Below are positions 22,383 through 31,436 of a stretch of DNA of 64,000 nt, piece by piece (within the stretch, counting starts at the first letter, position 1; every line of letters begins with the position of its first letter). Both the position numbers and the translations under genes were made by a program. Under the pieces are notes generated by a model. It did no database searches. It saw nothing but the letters and a program-made list of their open reading frames with translations, and had not been told where the DNA came from. The stretch is from Ruegeria sp. Alg231-54. Lineage in GTDB: Bacteria > Pseudomonadota > Alphaproteobacteria > Rhodobacterales > Rhodobacteraceae. The DNA lies in assembly GCF_900143525.1 (NCBI RefSeq), contig NZ_FREZ01000001.1, positions 186,001 to 250,000 of the forward strand. Reading direction: 5' to 3'.

Positions 22383-22910
22383 GTGCCAGAAGATCTGAAC
22401 AACATGTACCGCGTCCGTGGACACGTGAAATGGTTCGACCCTGCAAAGGGTTTCGGGTTTGTTGTGTCTGATGAGGGCGGTCCGGATATTTTGTTGCACG
22501 TCAATGTGTTGCGTAACTTCGGCCAAAGCTCGGTCGCGGATGGTGCGGGCATAGAAATCATGACCCATCGCACGGACCGTGGTGTTCAGGCGGTTGAGGT
22601 CATCAGTGTTGATCCGCCCGCGCGGACGGACACGATGATGCTGGCTGATTTTGCCGAGCTTGATCCGGTTGAGATCGCCGCTGCCCCGCTAGAGGCCGCG
22701 CGAGTCAAATGGTTCGACAAAGGCAAAGGCTTTGGGTTCGCCAATGTTTTTGGCCGTGGTGAAGATGTGTTCCTGCATATCGAAGTTCTGCGCCGCTCTG
22801 GTCTGTCGGATCTGCAGCCGGGCGAGGCCCTCGCGATGCGTGTCATCAGTGGCAAGCGTGGACGTATGGCGGCTCAGGTACTGGCCTGGGAAGCTGCTTT
22901 GGACGACTGA
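22383..22910 (+). CDS. Double cold-shock-domain protein
   Basis: Protein of 175 residues with two CspA-type OB folds. The first has VKWFDPAKGFGFVVSDEG and DILLHVNVLRNFG; the second has VKWFDKGKGFGFANVFGRG and DVFLHIEVLRRSG. Both keep RNP1-like KGFGF and an RNP2-like D-[IV]-[FL]-L-H motif. It probably binds single-stranded RNA or DNA. The start is uncertain: GTG at 22383 or ATG at 22404. The 121-base leader after pdxH could be a cold-responsive 5' UTR, as known for csp genes. Confidence 0.9.
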   Translation: MPEDLNNMYRVRGHVKWFDPAKGFGFVVSDEGGPDILLHVNVLRNFGQSSVADGAGIEIMTHRTDRGVQAVEVISVDPPARTDTMMLADFAELDPVEIAAAPLEAARVKWFDKGKGFGFANVFGRGEDVFLHIEVLRRSGLSDLQPGEALAMRVISGKRGRMAAQVLAWEAALDD

Positions 22911-22917
22911 GTGTTTC

Positions 22918-23385
22918 ATGCCTAAGTTTTTCCCGGGTCTTTTAGCGGTTTTGTTGCTTTGGTCCGGGATGACTTGGGCTGCGTGTAAGCCTGATCAGAT
23001 CGACATCAAGAACGACTCGGCTCAAATCCGTTTCAATATCGAATTGGCGATTAGCCCGCAGGATCGGTCGCGTGGATTGATGTTCCGCGAGTCGCTGCCA
23101 AACCGTTCGGGCATGCTGTTCGTTTTTGACCCGCCGCAGCCCGTGGTGTTCTGGATGAAGAACACGCTGATTCCCCTGGACATCATTTTCCTCGATCGGG
23201 CCGGTACGGTGACGCATGTCCATCAAGGTGCGATTCCCGGTGATCTGACGCCAATCGAAGGCGGCGATTCCGTCTTTGCGGTTCTCGAAATCAACGCGGG
23301 ACTGGCCGCGCGCTACTCGATTAAGCCCGGAACCGTCATGCGGCACGAAATTTTTTCGCAAGGTCCTGCAATTTGGTCCTGTTAG
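22918..23385 (+). CDS. DUF192 family secreted protein
   Basis: Protein of 155 residues with a clear signal peptide (FFPGLLAVLLLWSGMTWAA) and the DUF192 core: RSRGLMFRESLPNRSGMLFVFD, FWMKNTLIPLDIIFLD and GDSVFAVLEINAG. The molecular function of this family is unknown. It begins 7 bases after the cold-shock gene, so it is probably cotranscribed. Confidence 0.9.
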   Translation: MPKFFPGLLAVLLLWSGMTWAACKPDQIDIKNDSAQIRFNIELAISPQDRSRGLMFRESLPNRSGMLFVFDPPQPVVFWMKNTLIPLDIIFLDRAGTVTHVHQGAIPGDLTPIEGGDSVFAVLEINAGLAARYSIKPGTVMRHEIFSQGPAIWSC

Positions 23386-23428
23386 GGCTTTTCAAATCAG
23401 ATTGGCATGGTTAGGAAGGCGCACGGTT

Positions 23429-23505
23429 CGGGGCGTGGCGCAGTCTGGTAGCGCACCTGTTTTGGGTACAGGGGGTCGTAGGTTCGAATCCTGCCGCCCC
23501 GACCA
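23429..23505 (+). tRNA. tRNA-Pro (anticodon TGG)
   Basis: 77-base cloverleaf: acceptor arm CGGGGCG/CGCCCCG, D-arm GCGCAGTCTGGTAGCGC, anticodon loop TTTTGGGT with TGG, T-arm GGTTCGAATCC, and an encoded CCA. Confidence 0.96.
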
Positions 23506-23515
23506 CTTCTTTCAC

Positions 23516-23950
23516 TTATGTTGGCGATCCACCCAACGCTTGGTAAAGCGCGCCAAGCGCCTTATCCAGCGTTTCGCTTTCCACTGGTACTTTGACCGAC
23601 GGACCACTTTTGCGTGGAACGTTGAAATACAGCTCGGCTTCGACAAGGTAACCCGAGTTGTTCTTGGTCGTTGTCAGCCGCATCACGCTTTTGGGCAGAT
23701 CCTGAGGGTAACCGTCATAGTTTAGAATCAGAAACGCGGTCATGTCCGGCGGTAGAAGCTCGGTGCATTCGAAAACCCGATTCCCGGTATTTTCAAAGCG
23801 TTCACCCGGGCCGTCGCAGCTTATCTCGAACGTGTCGAACAGCCTTTTGGGGAAATCATCGAACTGGGCGCTGCGTGCCGGAGGGGGCACATCTTGTGGT
23901 GTGCAGGCCACGATCAGGGCCAGAATCGGAATTAAACGTAAAATCGACAA
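23516..23950 (-). CDS. Putative lipoprotein of unknown function
   Basis: Protein of 144 residues. The N-terminal signal (ILRLIPILALIVAC) ends in a lipobox-like IVAC, so Cys16 is probably lipid-modified. The rest has no motif I recognise; two Cys (EISCDGPGE and VFECTELLP) could form a disulphide. Convergent with tRNA-Pro and divergent from nrdJ. Confidence 0.7.
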   Translation of the reverse strand: MSILRLIPILALIVACTPQDVPPPARSAQFDDFPKRLFDTFEISCDGPGERFENTGNRVFECTELLPPDMTAFLILNYDGYPQDLPKSVMRLTTTKNNSGYLVEAELYFNVPRKSGPSVKVPVESETLDKALGALYQALGGSPT

Positions 23951-24484
23951 CTGTCCCGTCCCCTTTGAGTGATCGCGCCCGGCGGATTACCTGACGCCGC
24001 GGTTCAAAATGACCGCTTCGTGATTCTCATCCAACCTAGACACCTTAGCGTTAGATTATCAAATTTCGATAACTGTGCCGGGAAACACAGTTAATTTACC
24101 TGCGGGTTTTTGGAATCGCTAGGTGTACTTGGTGGATGAACCTGTGGAGGAATCAGAACAGGATGTCCGGAAGCAAGGTGTCAGAAATGGGTCAACACAA
24201 AAGATATCAAAAATGACCTAAAAATGGCGTTGACGATCTATGGGTCGATACGCCAAGTTGTATGGGCCGGAAGGGTTGCCACAAAATCTGGTATCAAAAC
24301 CAGAATGGGGCACAGGGCGAGGGTCGGAAAGCACACCATAGTAACGTGCAACCGTTTGATCGGTTTTGCGCTGCGGAATGCAGAGGCTGGTCTATTGCGC
24401 CCAATTTTATACGGCATGGCGATCGGTCCGCGTCTGAGGACCTGACGCTGAAAGACAAGTTGATTGAATCTAGGGCGTGCGGAC
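23951..24484 (+). other. 534-base intergenic region upstream of nrdJ
   Basis: No convincing gene. It holds several inverted repeats: TTATC/GATAA around 24056-24072, AACTGTG (24071-24077) with CACAGTT (24086-24092), and TCTGGT (24287-24292) with ACCAGA (24299-24304). I see neither a cobalamin-riboswitch B12 box nor a clear NrdR palindrome, though weak forms could escape the eye. It is likely to contain the nrdJ promoter and a long leader, and the divergent lipoprotein promoter. Confidence 0.5.
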
Positions 24485-27400
24485 ATGAAGATTGACAGGA
24501 AATTTACGAAACCGGGGCAGGACGCTTATGCGGAACTGGACTTTGTCTCAGCGACGTCTGAGATCCGAAACCCCGATGGCACCATCGTTTTTCGCCTGGA
24601 CAACATCGAAGTGCCCTCGCGTTGGAGCCAGGTTGCCAGCGACGTCATTGCGCAAAAGTATTTCCGTAAAGCGGGTGTGCCGACTAAGCTGAAGAAAGTA
24701 AAAGAGAAAGACGTCCCCGAATTCCTGTGGCGCTCGGTCCCGGCCGATGGCGCGGAGTTTGATGGCGAGACGTCTTCTAAGCAAGTTTTTGACCGTCTGG
24801 CAGGTGCCTGGGCCTATTGGGGCTGGAAAGGTGGCTACTTCTCGACCGAAGAGGATGCGCGCGCCTACTTTGATGAGATGCGCTATATGCTGGCGACGCA
24901 ACGCGCCGCACCGAACAGTCCGCAATGGTTCAACACCGGTTTGCACTGGGCCTACGGAATCGACGGCCCCGCGCAGGGTCACCACTATGTCGACTACAAA
25001 ACCGGCAAGCTGACCAAATCGAAATCTGCATACGAACATCCGCAGCCGCACGCGTGCTTCATCCAGTCTGTCGATGATGATCTGGTGAACGAAGGCGGCA
25101 TCATGGATCTGTGGGTGCGCGAGGCGCGCCTGTTCAAATACGGCTCGGGTACCGGGACCAACTTCAGCCACTTGCGCGCAGAAGGCGAGGCGTTGTCGGG
25201 TGGCGGCAAGTCCTCGGGTCTTATGGGCTTTCTCAAGATCGGCGACCGCGCCGCTGGCGCGATCAAATCAGGCGGAACAACCCGTCGAGCAGCAAAGATG
25301 GTAATCGTCGATGCTGATCACCCTGACATCGAGAAATTCATCGAATGGAAGGTGATCGAAGAGCAGAAGGTGGCCTCGATCGTAGCCGGATCGAAGATGC
25401 ACGAGAAGATGCTGAACGGCATTTTCGAGGCCATCAGCACATGGGACGGCGCGCAAGACGACGCGTATGATCCCAAGAAGAATGACGCCCTGAAGAACGC
25501 GGTTCGCGAAGCCAAAAAGGTCGCGATCCCAGAAACTTACATCAAGCGCGTTCTGGACTATGCCAAGCAGGGTCACGACAGCATTGAGTTCCCGACTTAC
25601 GATACGGACTGGGATTCGGAAGCCTATAGCTCGGTCTCGGGTCAGAACTCGAACAACTCGATCCGCGTGACCAATGCATTTCTGACCGCAGTTGAGAAAG
25701 ATGCCGATTGGGAACTGATCAACCGCACCGATGGCAAAGTTGCCAAGACCGTCAAGGCGCGCGACCTTTGGGAAAAAGTCGGCCACGCCGCATGGGCCTG
25801 TGCCGATCCCGGCATTCAGTTCCACGACACCGTCAATGAATGGCACACATGCCCCAAAGACGGTGAAATCCGTGGTTCGAACCCGTGCTCGGAATACATG
25901 TTCCTTGATGACACAGCTTGTAACCTGGCCTCGATGAACCTGCTGACCTTCCTCAAGGATGGTGAGTTCCAGGCGGCAGACTATATGCATGCCTCGCGCC
26001 TGTGGACCCTGACGCTGGAAATCTCGGTGACAATGGCGCAGTTCCCATCCAAGGAAATCGCGCAACTGTCCTATGATTTCCGCACCTTGGGTCTGGGCTA
26101 CGCGAACATCGGTGGTCTGCTGATGAACATGGGCTACAGCTACGACTCGGATGAGGGTCGGGCGATCTGTGGCGCACTGACCGCGATCATGACCGGTGTG
26201 GCCTATGCGACCTCGGCCGAGATTGCCGGAGAGCTTGGCCCCTTCAAAGGCTATGAGCGCAACGCAGACAATATGCTGCGCGTCATCCGCAACCACCGCC
26301 GTGCCTCGCAGGGTGTTACTGATGGGTATGAGAAACTGGCCGTGAAGCCGGTGCCTCTGGACCATGGCAACTGCCCGGACAAGCGTCTGGTCGATCTGGC
26401 GATGTCGGCTTGGGACGAGGCGCTGAGCCTTGGCGAAAAGAACGGCTATCGCAATGCGCAAGCCACGGTGATCGCGCCCACCGGCACCATTGGTCTGGTG
26501 ATGGATTGTGACACGACCGGGATCGAGCCGGACTTTGCTCTGGTGAAGTTCAAGAAGCTCGCGGGTGGTGGTTACTTCAAGATCATCAACCGCTCGGTGC
26601 CGTCGGCGCTGGAAAAGCAGGGCTATTCCTCGTCTCAGATTGAAGAGATCGTGGGTTACGCGGTTGGTCACGGCACCATCGGCAACGCGCCGGGGATCAA
26701 CCACACCTCTCTGACCGGTCACGGGTTTGGCCCAAATGAGCTGGCCAAGGTGGATGCCGCACTGGAAAGCGCCTTTGATATCCGGTTCGTCTTCAACCAG
26801 TGGACGCTGGGCGAGGATTTCTGCACCGGCGTTCTGGGCATCCCGGCGACCAAGCTGAATGACCCGACCTTCGATTTGCTGCGCCATCTGGGCTTTACCA
26901 AGGCGGATATCGACGCGGCCAACGACCATGTCTGCGGAACCATGACGCTGGAAGGCGCGCCGCACTTGAAGGAAGAGCACTATTCGATCTTCGACTGCGC
27001 CAACCCGTGCGGCAAGAAAGGCAAGCGCTTCCTTGGGGTTGATAGCCACATCACCATGATGGCCGCGGCGCAAAGCTTTATCTCGGGTGCGATCAGCAAA
27101 ACGATCAACATGCCGAATGACGCGACCATCGAGGATTGCCAGAAAGCTTATGAACTCAGCTGGTCGCTGGGTGTGAAGGCCAATGCGCTATACCGTGACG
27201 GTTCGAAACTTTCTCAGCCTCTGGCAGCCGCACTGGTCGAGGATGACGACGAGGCGGCAGAGGTGCTGGAAAGCGGCTCGGCCCATGAAAAAGCCGTCGT
27301 TCTCGCCGAAAAGGTCATCGAGAAGGTTGTCGTCAAGGAAATCATCCGCAGCCATCGTGAGAAACTGCCGCATCGCCGCAAGGGGTATACCCAGAAAGCG

Positions 27401-28105
27401 ATCGTCGGTGGCCACAAGGTCTATCTGCGGACGGGTGAGTTCGAAGACGGCAAGCTAGGCGAGATCTTCATCGACATGCATAAGGAGGGCGCTGGCTTCC
27501 GGGCGATGATGAACAACTTTGCCATCGCAGTGTCGGTTGGCCTGCAATACGGCGTGCCGCTGGAAGAATTCGTCGACGCCTTTACCTTCACCAAGTTTGA
27601 ACCGGCGGGAATGGTGCAGGGCAACGACTCGATCAAGAACGCGACGTCGATCCTGGATTATATCTTCCGCGAATTGGCCGTGTCCTATCTGGACCGCACC
27701 GATCTGGCCCATGTGAAACCCGAAGGTGCCACATTTGATGATCTGGGCCGGGGCGAGGAAGATGGTCTGTCCAACGTATCAGAGATCAGCGACAGCGCCG
27801 CGTCCAAGTCCTTGGAAGTGTTAAAACAAATCAGCTCGACCGGTTATCTGCGCAAACGTCTGCCGCAGGATCTGGTGGTGTTCAACGGCGGCCAACCTGA
27901 AGTGAACGGCATGGCAGAACCGGCCGCGCAATTCGAAGCTCCGGTTGCGGAAACTGCCGTTGCCACGGGCATGGACGCACGGACCAAGGCCAAGATGCAG
28001 GGGTACGAGGGCGATCCTTGCGGCGAATGCGGAAACTACACGCTGGTGCGCAATGGCACCTGCATGAAGTGCAACACCTGCGGGGCAACCAGCGGGTGTA
28101 GCTAA
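24485..28105 (+). CDS. nrdJ: Vitamin B12-dependent ribonucleotide reductase (class II)
   Basis: Reduces ribonucleotides to deoxyribonucleotides using adenosylcobalamin, independent of oxygen. The protein has 1206 residues, the long NrdJ form. Visible: [51 protein letters not shown] (active-site Cys and Glu region) and [21 protein letters not shown]. The C-terminal zinc-finger-like tail has [22 protein letters not shown] with CSxxC-type cysteines. The start ATG at 24485 matches homologues ([12 protein letters not shown]); a TTG seven codons earlier is less likely. The B12 need matches the corrinoid proteins elsewhere in the window. Confidence 0.98.
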   Translation: MKIDRKFTKPGQDAYAELDFVSATSEIRNPDGTIVFRLDNIEVPSRWSQVASDVIAQKYFRKAGVPTKLKKVKEKDVPEFLWRSVPADGAEFDGETSSKQVFDRLAGAWAYWGWKGGYFSTEEDARAYFDEMRYMLATQRAAPNSPQWFNTGLHWAYGIDGPAQGHHYVDYKTGKLTKSKSAYEHPQPHACFIQSVDDDLVNEGGIMDLWVREARLFKYGSGTGTNFSHLRAEGEALSGGGKSSGLMGFLKIGDRAAGAIKSGGTTRRAAKMVIVDADHPDIEKFIEWKVIEEQKVASIVAGSKMHEKMLNGIFEAISTWDGAQDDAYDPKKNDALKNAVREAKKVAIPETYIKRVLDYAKQGHDSIEFPTYDTDWDSEAYSSVSGQNSNNSIRVTNAFLTAVEKDADWELINRTDGKVAKTVKARDLWEKVGHAAWACADPGIQFHDTVNEWHTCPKDGEIRGSNPCSEYMFLDDTACNLASMNLLTFLKDGEFQAADYMHASRLWTLTLEISVTMAQFPSKEIAQLSYDFRTLGLGYANIGGLLMNMGYSYDSDEGRAICGALTAIMTGVAYATSAEIAGELGPFKGYERNADNMLRVIRNHRRASQGVTDGYEKLAVKPVPLDHGNCPDKRLVDLAMSAWDEALSLGEKNGYRNAQATVIAPTGTIGLVMDCDTTGIEPDFALVKFKKLAGGGYFKIINRSVPSALEKQGYSSSQIEEIVGYAVGHGTIGNAPGINHTSLTGHGFGPNELAKVDAALESAFDIRFVFNQWTLGEDFCTGVLGIPATKLNDPTFDLLRHLGFTKADIDAANDHVCGTMTLEGAPHLKEEHYSIFDCANPCGKKGKRFLGVDSHITMMAAAQSFISGAISKTINMPNDATIEDCQKAYELSWSLGVKANALYRDGSKLSQPLAAALVEDDDEAAEVLESGSAHEKAVVLAEKVIEKVVVKEIIRSHREKLPHRRKGYTQKAIVGGHKVYLRTGEFEDGKLGEIFIDMHKEGAGFRAMMNNFAIAVSVGLQYGVPLEEFVDAFTFTKFEPAGMVQGNDSIKNATSILDYIFRELAVSYLDRTDLAHVKPEGATFDDLGRGEEDGLSNVSEISDSAASKSLEVLKQISSTGYLRKRLPQDLVVFNGGQPEVNGMAEPAAQFEAPVAETAVATGMDARTKAKMQGYEGDPCGECGNYTLVRNGTCMKCNTCGATSGCS

Positions 28106-28111
28106 GGAAAA

Positions 28112-28403
28112 CGCCCCGTCAGGCGGGGTGTAGGGATCGGGATTTCCCCTCGGATGTCCGATCCCGACGAACACGGAGCAAGGCGTTGAGACTTACCAAA
28201 TACGCCTTGGTCCACTCGGTCGACATGCGCGTGTCGACCGGGAACAGGGTGGGGCGGAATATTTGCTCTTTCCCACTCTCTCACGGGACGGGTGCGCTCG
28301 TTCCATGCGACGTCCAGGCCGCAGGCAAACAAAACACCGGGCGGTCAACGAATGGAGCCTGGATGGCGAAACTGACAGGGGGCTTCGGCCCCCTTTCTTT
28401 TTG
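28112..28403 (+). ncRNA. Candidate structured RNA downstream of nrdJ
   Basis: No credible gene lies here, but four successive hairpins do: 28112-28118 with 28124-28130; an 8-bp stem 28133-28140 with 28158-28165; an 8-bp stem 28179-28186 with 28202-28209; and a perfect 9-bp stem 28217-28225 with 28232-28240. The tract ends in a strong intrinsic terminator (28378-28403). It could be an sRNA, or the nrdJ 3' UTR. I do not recognise RNase P, SRP RNA, 6S RNA or tmRNA features. Confidence 0.45.
28378..28403 (+). terminator. Strong intrinsic terminator
   Basis: GGGGGC-TTCG-GCCCCC stem capped by a UUCG tetraloop, followed by TTTCTTTTT. It ends transcription from nrdJ or from the candidate RNA. Confidence 0.9.
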
Positions 28404-28650
28404 CCCCTCCGAGTCGGTGATTTAGGCAGGGCCTTGCCGGAACGGCACAGGCGCATCGGGCAAGAACCGCCGAAACGTGGATTGTACGTTTCGCCCAGCG
28501 GTTGATTGCAGACGCGACTCGGACAAACACGCGGAGAATGGCGCGAAACAGCGCGTGTTGCCGGGTTGGGGTGACGACGTTCATCGGTTTGGTGTCTGTG
28601 GTGCCTGTCCGGACGAAAACACACACAAATACCACTTAGGAGGCATCACA

Positions 28651-28896
28651 ATGAAACCGCAAAACCTGGCAATCATTTCCGCATTCGTATTGGGCCTACC
28701 GGCGATGGCTGCTGCGCAGTCCTCGGCGGACACCAATGGCGATGGAGTTCTGACCATAGAAGAAGTTCAGGCCGTTCTGCCCGAGGTTGACGCCGATGGT
28801 TTCTCGGCGATGGACGCCAACGGCGACGGGTCGCTGGACGCAGATGAAATTGCCATCGCGCAGGAAGCAGGGTTGCTACCGCCCAGCAACGGTTAA
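28651..28896 (+). CDS. Small secreted EF-hand protein
   Basis: Protein of 81 residues with a signal peptide (LAIISAFVLGLPAMAAAQ) and two EF-hand loops, DTNGDGVLTIEE and DANGDGSLDADE, each with Asp at loop positions 1, 3 and 5 and Glu at position 12. It probably binds calcium in the periplasm; its partner is unknown. A near-perfect ribosome site (TAGGAGG) lies 7 bases upstream. Confidence 0.88.
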   Translation: MKPQNLAIISAFVLGLPAMAAAQSSADTNGDGVLTIEEVQAVLPEVDADGFSAMDANGDGSLDADEIAIAQEAGLLPPSNG

Positions 28897-28911
28897 TCCC
28901 GCGAAGGCATC

Positions 28912-28937
28912 GGCGGCCCGTACCCCCACGGGCCGCC
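28912..28937. terminator. Hairpin between EF-hand gene and mttB homologue
   Basis: Perfect 10-bp GC-rich stem (28912-28921 with 28928-28937) lying between two convergent genes. The flanking T run is weak, so termination efficiency is uncertain. Confidence 0.6.
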
Positions 28938-28950
28938 ATATTTCAATGGG

Positions 28951-30495
28951 TTACGTCGGCAAGTAAATGTTAAATCTGCCGCGCAACTCGGCATCCAAAA
29001 GCGGATCGAATCTGGCCGGAGACGGCGTCGAGAGAATCTCTTCCTTCCGCTTCACCGCCTTTTCGATCAAATCGGGCTTGCCAATTTCAACCCATTCCTT
29101 CGGAGACGACCGGTCGCCAAAAGTCGGGTAGACATAGTCCGCCTGCATGCGGCTCAGCGTTGCATCGGTTCCCAGATAGTGACCCGGTCCGCCGATACAG
29201 ACTTCGGCCATCTGATCCAGTGCTAGCGTTTCGTCCGTCACTTCGATGCCGCGTACACAGCGTTGCGCTTGCCCGATAAGGTCATCGCTGAGGATCAGAC
29301 TTTCATGGCAGAATCCCAGCAGCGAGGCATGCATGCCTGCGGACTCATACACCATGTTCAAACCCGAAAGCCCGGCCATGACGTTCGAGCACATTTGCTC
29401 CCACCCGGCTTGCATGTCGGGCAGTTTCGCATCCGATGCACCGGCGGCCGCGCCGCCCGGCAGGTCGTAGAAGTGGTGCATTTGGGCGCAGCCCGCAGTC
29501 AGAAGTGCTTGTTCGCCAGACCCGATGGACATCGCGCCTGTGCGCAGATCAAGGCCAAAGGGCCAGGTGCCAAAAATCACGGGTGCACTAGGACTTACGG
29601 CGTTTACATAAACCAAACCGGCCAGGCATTCGGCGGTTGCCTGCGCGATAGCACCGGCGATTGTCGAGGGCGCGGTGGCTCCAGCCATTCCTGCCGATAG
29701 CAGCAAAACGGGCATGCCCGCTTTGATGCATTCCTCCATGACTTCGCAGCTTTCGGTTGCAAATTTCATCGGCGGAACAACAAAGCAGTTCGAGTTCGAC
29801 ATAAAGGGCCGTTCTCGCCACTTATCCTCGCCACCAGCGATCATGTGCAGCATCTCAATCGCGGGGGCAACATGGCTGGGTTCGGTGAAGGACGTGCCGA
29901 TATGTTTGAACGTTCCTGACGTGGTGGCGTAGACGGTGTTCAAATCCATCTCGAGGTTGTCGGCGATGTCGCGGCACACCATTGGGCGCTGAACAAAGTG
30001 AATGTTTTCAAGTTGTTCACAGATTCGGGACGCGTCGTGCAGGTCTTGAAGGGTCGAATCCCGGTATTCCTGGCCGTGCACGTCAACCATGCTGACGGCC
30101 GCCCCGGCGGTGCCAAAGTGGACGCGGTTGCCCGACAGTTCCAGATCGGAATTGCCGTCCCGGGAATGCAAAGTGACCGAGCGATTGGCCTTAGCGATCG
30201 TGTCTTCCACCAAAGCGCGCGGGAAGCGGATACGCCCGTCGTCACCCAAGATACAGCCAGCGCCCACAAGATAGTCGATCCCGCTTTGTGGGGCGTCCGC
30301 CAGACCAATGGTTTCCAGCGCGGTCAGCGCGGCTTGGTGAATACGCTCGATCTGCGCCGGGGTCAGCACTTTCAGCATGCCGCCCTCCATGCCGGGGCGG
30401 ATCGGGCGCAGATGTTCGGGCAGCGCTGTGGCACGGGCCGCACGGCGCGCGGCACGACCGCCGCTGCGCGATGAATTTCGGGTTTGTTCGTTCAT
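28951..30495 (-). CDS. Trimethylamine/glycine betaine methyltransferase family protein (non-pyrrolysine MttB)
   Basis: MttB-superfamily protein of 514 residues. An Arg-rich N-terminus precedes a TIM-barrel methyltransferase with MLKVLTPAQIERIHQAAL, FGTAGAAVSMVDVHGQEYRD, YATTSGTFKHIGTSFTEPS and GGPGHYLGTDATL. No in-frame TAG is read through, so it is not the pyrrolysine type. Characterised non-pyrrolysine relatives demethylate quaternary amines such as glycine betaine and pass methyl to a corrinoid protein; the substrate here is inferred only. The likely partner corrinoid protein is far away at 1803-2501. Confidence 0.9.
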   Translation of the reverse strand: MNEQTRNSSRSGGRAARRAARATALPEHLRPIRPGMEGGMLKVLTPAQIERIHQAALTALETIGLADAPQSGIDYLVGAGCILGDDGRIRFPRALVEDTIAKANRSVTLHSRDGNSDLELSGNRVHFGTAGAAVSMVDVHGQEYRDSTLQDLHDASRICEQLENIHFVQRPMVCRDIADNLEMDLNTVYATTSGTFKHIGTSFTEPSHVAPAIEMLHMIAGGEDKWRERPFMSNSNCFVVPPMKFATESCEVMEECIKAGMPVLLLSAGMAGATAPSTIAGAIAQATAECLAGLVYVNAVSPSAPVIFGTWPFGLDLRTGAMSIGSGEQALLTAGCAQMHHFYDLPGGAAAGASDAKLPDMQAGWEQMCSNVMAGLSGLNMVYESAGMHASLLGFCHESLILSDDLIGQAQRCVRGIEVTDETLALDQMAEVCIGGPGHYLGTDATLSRMQADYVYPTFGDRSSPKEWVEIGKPDLIEKAVKRKEEILSTPSPARFDPLLDAELRGRFNIYLPT

Positions 30496-30538
30496 ATTTT
30501 AAGGTCCGGTCGAAAAAGTACGTTCAGGGTGAGTGTAC

Positions 30539-30631
30539 TCAGACCACAACCGGTCGCCCCCGTGCGGCACGCCCGCGATCCGCACCAATGGTACGGCTGA
30601 TCAGGCGAATCTTCCAAACGTCACTTTGCAT
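30539..30631 (-). CDS. Possible 30-residue leader ORF upstream of mttB homologue
   Basis: ATG at 30631 with GAGGA six bases upstream; it encodes a 30-residue, Arg-rich peptide (MQSDVWKIRLISRT...) and stops 43 bases before the methyltransferase start. It could be an upstream regulatory ORF or chance, since it has no recognisable homology. Confidence 0.3.
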   Translation of the reverse strand: MQSDVWKIRLISRTIGADRGRAARGRPVVV

Positions 30632-30911
30632 GCGGGTCCTCAATTGGTGATGTAGACTTTCTCAATACGAGGCGCACAATCTGTCCTGTTTGCGACCTGA
30701 GGGGCCAAAAACGAAGTGTTGTGCCTTGTCCGCATCACGTTCTTGCCGTGGGGTAAAGTTTTTTCCCGAATGTGGGAAATTCTGTTAAGCTTCTGTCACT
30801 TATTTAAGAGTGGTCCGTGATCTCAATGGATTTTTTACGATTGCAGACCAAGTTTTATGTGATGAAGCCCATCGTTTGGTGGGCGCGCTGCAAGGAATTT
30901 TGGAGAGGTTG
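30632..30911 (+). other. Intergenic region before the outer-membrane protein gene
   Basis: No gene seen. One inverted repeat, TTTCCC (30762-30767) with GGGAAA (30774-30779), may be an operator for the downstream porin-like gene. An AT-rich stretch near 30780-30860 is the likely promoter zone. Confidence 0.4.
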
Positions 30912-31430
30912 ATGAAAGCCCTGATGGCCCTCATGACCACTTGCCTGACAATCGGCATTGCACCGGTATATGCAGAGGATTGGACGGGGGCGTATGCGGG
31001 CTTCAGCTTTGGTTATGCGGATGTTGATGGCCCAAATAGCTCTGGCGGAAACGATGCGACTTTTGGCCCGCTTGTCGGTTATGACCATGATTTCGGTAAT
31101 TTCGTTCTTGGGGGTGAGCTGGAATACAACCGGCTTTCTCTGGATCTGGGGCAGGGTGAAGGCAGTGTAGACAGTCTGACCCGCCTAAAGTTGCGCGGTG
31201 GTTATGATTTTGGACCGGCCTTGGGCTACGTTGTTGTGGGAGCGGCCCGATTGGATGCGTCGCCCGAAAATGACACCGCCGCAGTGTACGGGATCGGAAT
31301 TGCCTATCCTATCGGCGACAGTTTCGTCATCAGTGGTGAGGCCTTGCGTCAGAATTTTAACGACGTCACCCGAAGCCAGGGCGATATTGACGCCAACGTG
31401 TTCAACCTGCGTACAACCTTCCGGTTTTAA
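30912..31430 (+). CDS. Outer-membrane beta-barrel protein
   Basis: Protein of 172 residues with a signal peptide (ALMALMTTCLTIGIAPVYA) and eight or so alternating strands (WTGAYAGFSFGYADVDG, FVLGGELEYNRLSLDLG, LRGGYDFGPALGYVVVGAA), ending in Phe (TTFRF), the usual barrel signal. It fits the OmpA-like/OMP_b-brl small-barrel family. The start at 30912 follows TGGAGAGG. Its stop is 6 bases from the convergent aminotransferase. Confidence 0.87.
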   Translation: MKALMALMTTCLTIGIAPVYAEDWTGAYAGFSFGYADVDGPNSSGGNDATFGPLVGYDHDFGNFVLGGELEYNRLSLDLGQGEGSVDSLTRLKLRGGYDFGPALGYVVVGAARLDASPENDTAAVYGIGIAYPIGDSFVISGEALRQNFNDVTRSQGDIDANVFNLRTTFRF

Positions 31431-31436
31431 TTCCGT

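Noticed and set aside
22258-22398. Short frame starting at the pdxH stop (ATGA)
   Set aside because: Forty-six codons with no motif; the region is more likely the leader of the cold-shock gene.
23951-24484. Cobalamin riboswitch ahead of nrdJ
   Set aside because: The conserved B12 box and flanking core could not be found; a short GCCAC near 24278 is not enough.
25268-27073. 601-codon open frame antisense to nrdJ
   Set aside because: It lies wholly inside the coding region of nrdJ, has no ribosome site or family motif, and long antisense frames are expected in GC-rich genes.
28112-28403. tmRNA, SRP RNA or RNase P in the structured tract
   Set aside because: No T-loop with acceptor, no SRP apical-loop motif and no RNase P core sequence was seen.
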